Shown piece by piece: positions 63,903-64,000 of a DNA stretch of 64,000 bases (its first letter is position 1; each line of letters begins with the position of its first letter). The notes under the pieces were generated by a model. It saw only the letters and a list, made by a program, of their open reading frames with translations, was not told where the DNA came from and did no database searches. The stretch lies in the NCBI GenBank assembly GCA_029582165.1, contig CM055877.1, forward strand, positions 42,664,749 through 42,728,748, given 5' to 3'. The stretch is from Portulaca oleracea. Its lineage: Eukaryota; Streptophyta; Magnoliopsida; Caryophyllales; Portulacaceae. Position numbers and translations under genes: made by a program.

Positions 63903-64000
63903 CTATATATTATTATAGAAATTATTGTGGGTCCCACAAAATAGAGCCACGGGAGAGATTATAATTAAACTGGTCAATCACAACGTAGAAAATTATATTT
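63019..64000 (+). repeat. Pentameric HOR unit (right edge, copy 2, continues past window)
   Basis: Monomers C 63019, D 63330, E 63621 and A/D-like 63902. It shares the private D and E variants of the preceding unit, so the two are recent tandem copies. The array continues beyond the window. Confidence 0.8.

Noticed and set aside
1803..64000. CRISPR-like array, because of regular repeats with variable spacers
   Set aside because: Monomers are about 215-300 bp and similar along their whole length, there are no unique spacers of constant length, and the context is eukaryotic.
1803..64000. Hidden tRNA, rRNA or microRNA genes in the satellite
   Set aside because: No tRNA-like A/B boxes or rRNA-like blocks were seen. 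The inverted repeats in monomers are too short or A/T-only to support a microRNA hairpin.

Overview
The window looks like plant nuclear heterochromatin. It has plant-type LTR-retrotransposon sequence carrying telo-box (AAACCCTAA-like) motifs, and otherwise one very long, extremely AT-rich tandem satellite with embedded (TAA)n microsatellites. I find no convincing protein-coding gene, rRNA, tRNA or CRISPR array. The species cannot be named from this sequence.

Layout. (1) 1-1802 is the 3' part of an LTR-like element (LTR-1, sense strand +), cut by the window edge. (2) 1803-64000 is satellite, all monomers head-to-tail on the + strand, except for 19848-23056. (3) 19848-23056 is a 3,209-bp element of the same family (LTR-2, sense strand -), inserted inside one satellite monomer. 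It has TG...CA ends and a perfect 5-bp target duplication (ATTTT, 19843-19847 and 23057-23061). Removing the element and one ATTTT restores a normal monomer, so it is best read as a solo LTR.

Satellite structure. The monomer is about 215-300 bp and starts at a TCTATATATTATAATAG-like box. I sort monomers into types A, B, C, D and E, and variants of these: F is a deleted D, G is E-like, H is A-like, plus primed subtypes. Three higher-order repeat (HOR) regimes follow one another. An ABCDE pentamer (about 1.32-1.36 kb) occupies the edges (about 2.4-5.1 kb and again about 61.7-64 kb). A 16-mer (about 4.2 kb; A B C D E F G H B' G H B' G' H' B'' C'') runs from 5075 to about 33.96 kb. A 10-mer (about 2.60 kb; C' D E F G H B' G' H' B'') runs from 33959 to 60338 in eleven copies, three of them shortened. 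The 16-mer can be read as the pentamer plus extra E-A-B blocks, and the 10-mer as the 16-mer with six monomers removed. Many recombination junctions are visible.

The LTR elements carry a plausible promoter (TATA plus telo-boxes, minus strand near 22.7 kb), a GC/CT-rich leader, a splice-like intron conserved between the two copies, and a small minisatellite with hairpins that show compensatory changes. Some satellite monomers carry the dyad GTGGGTCCCAC, which matches the TCP transcription-factor consensus, and each monomer start resembles a plant Helitron 5' terminus. These are the most interesting leads. All coordinates and repeat classes were assigned by eye.
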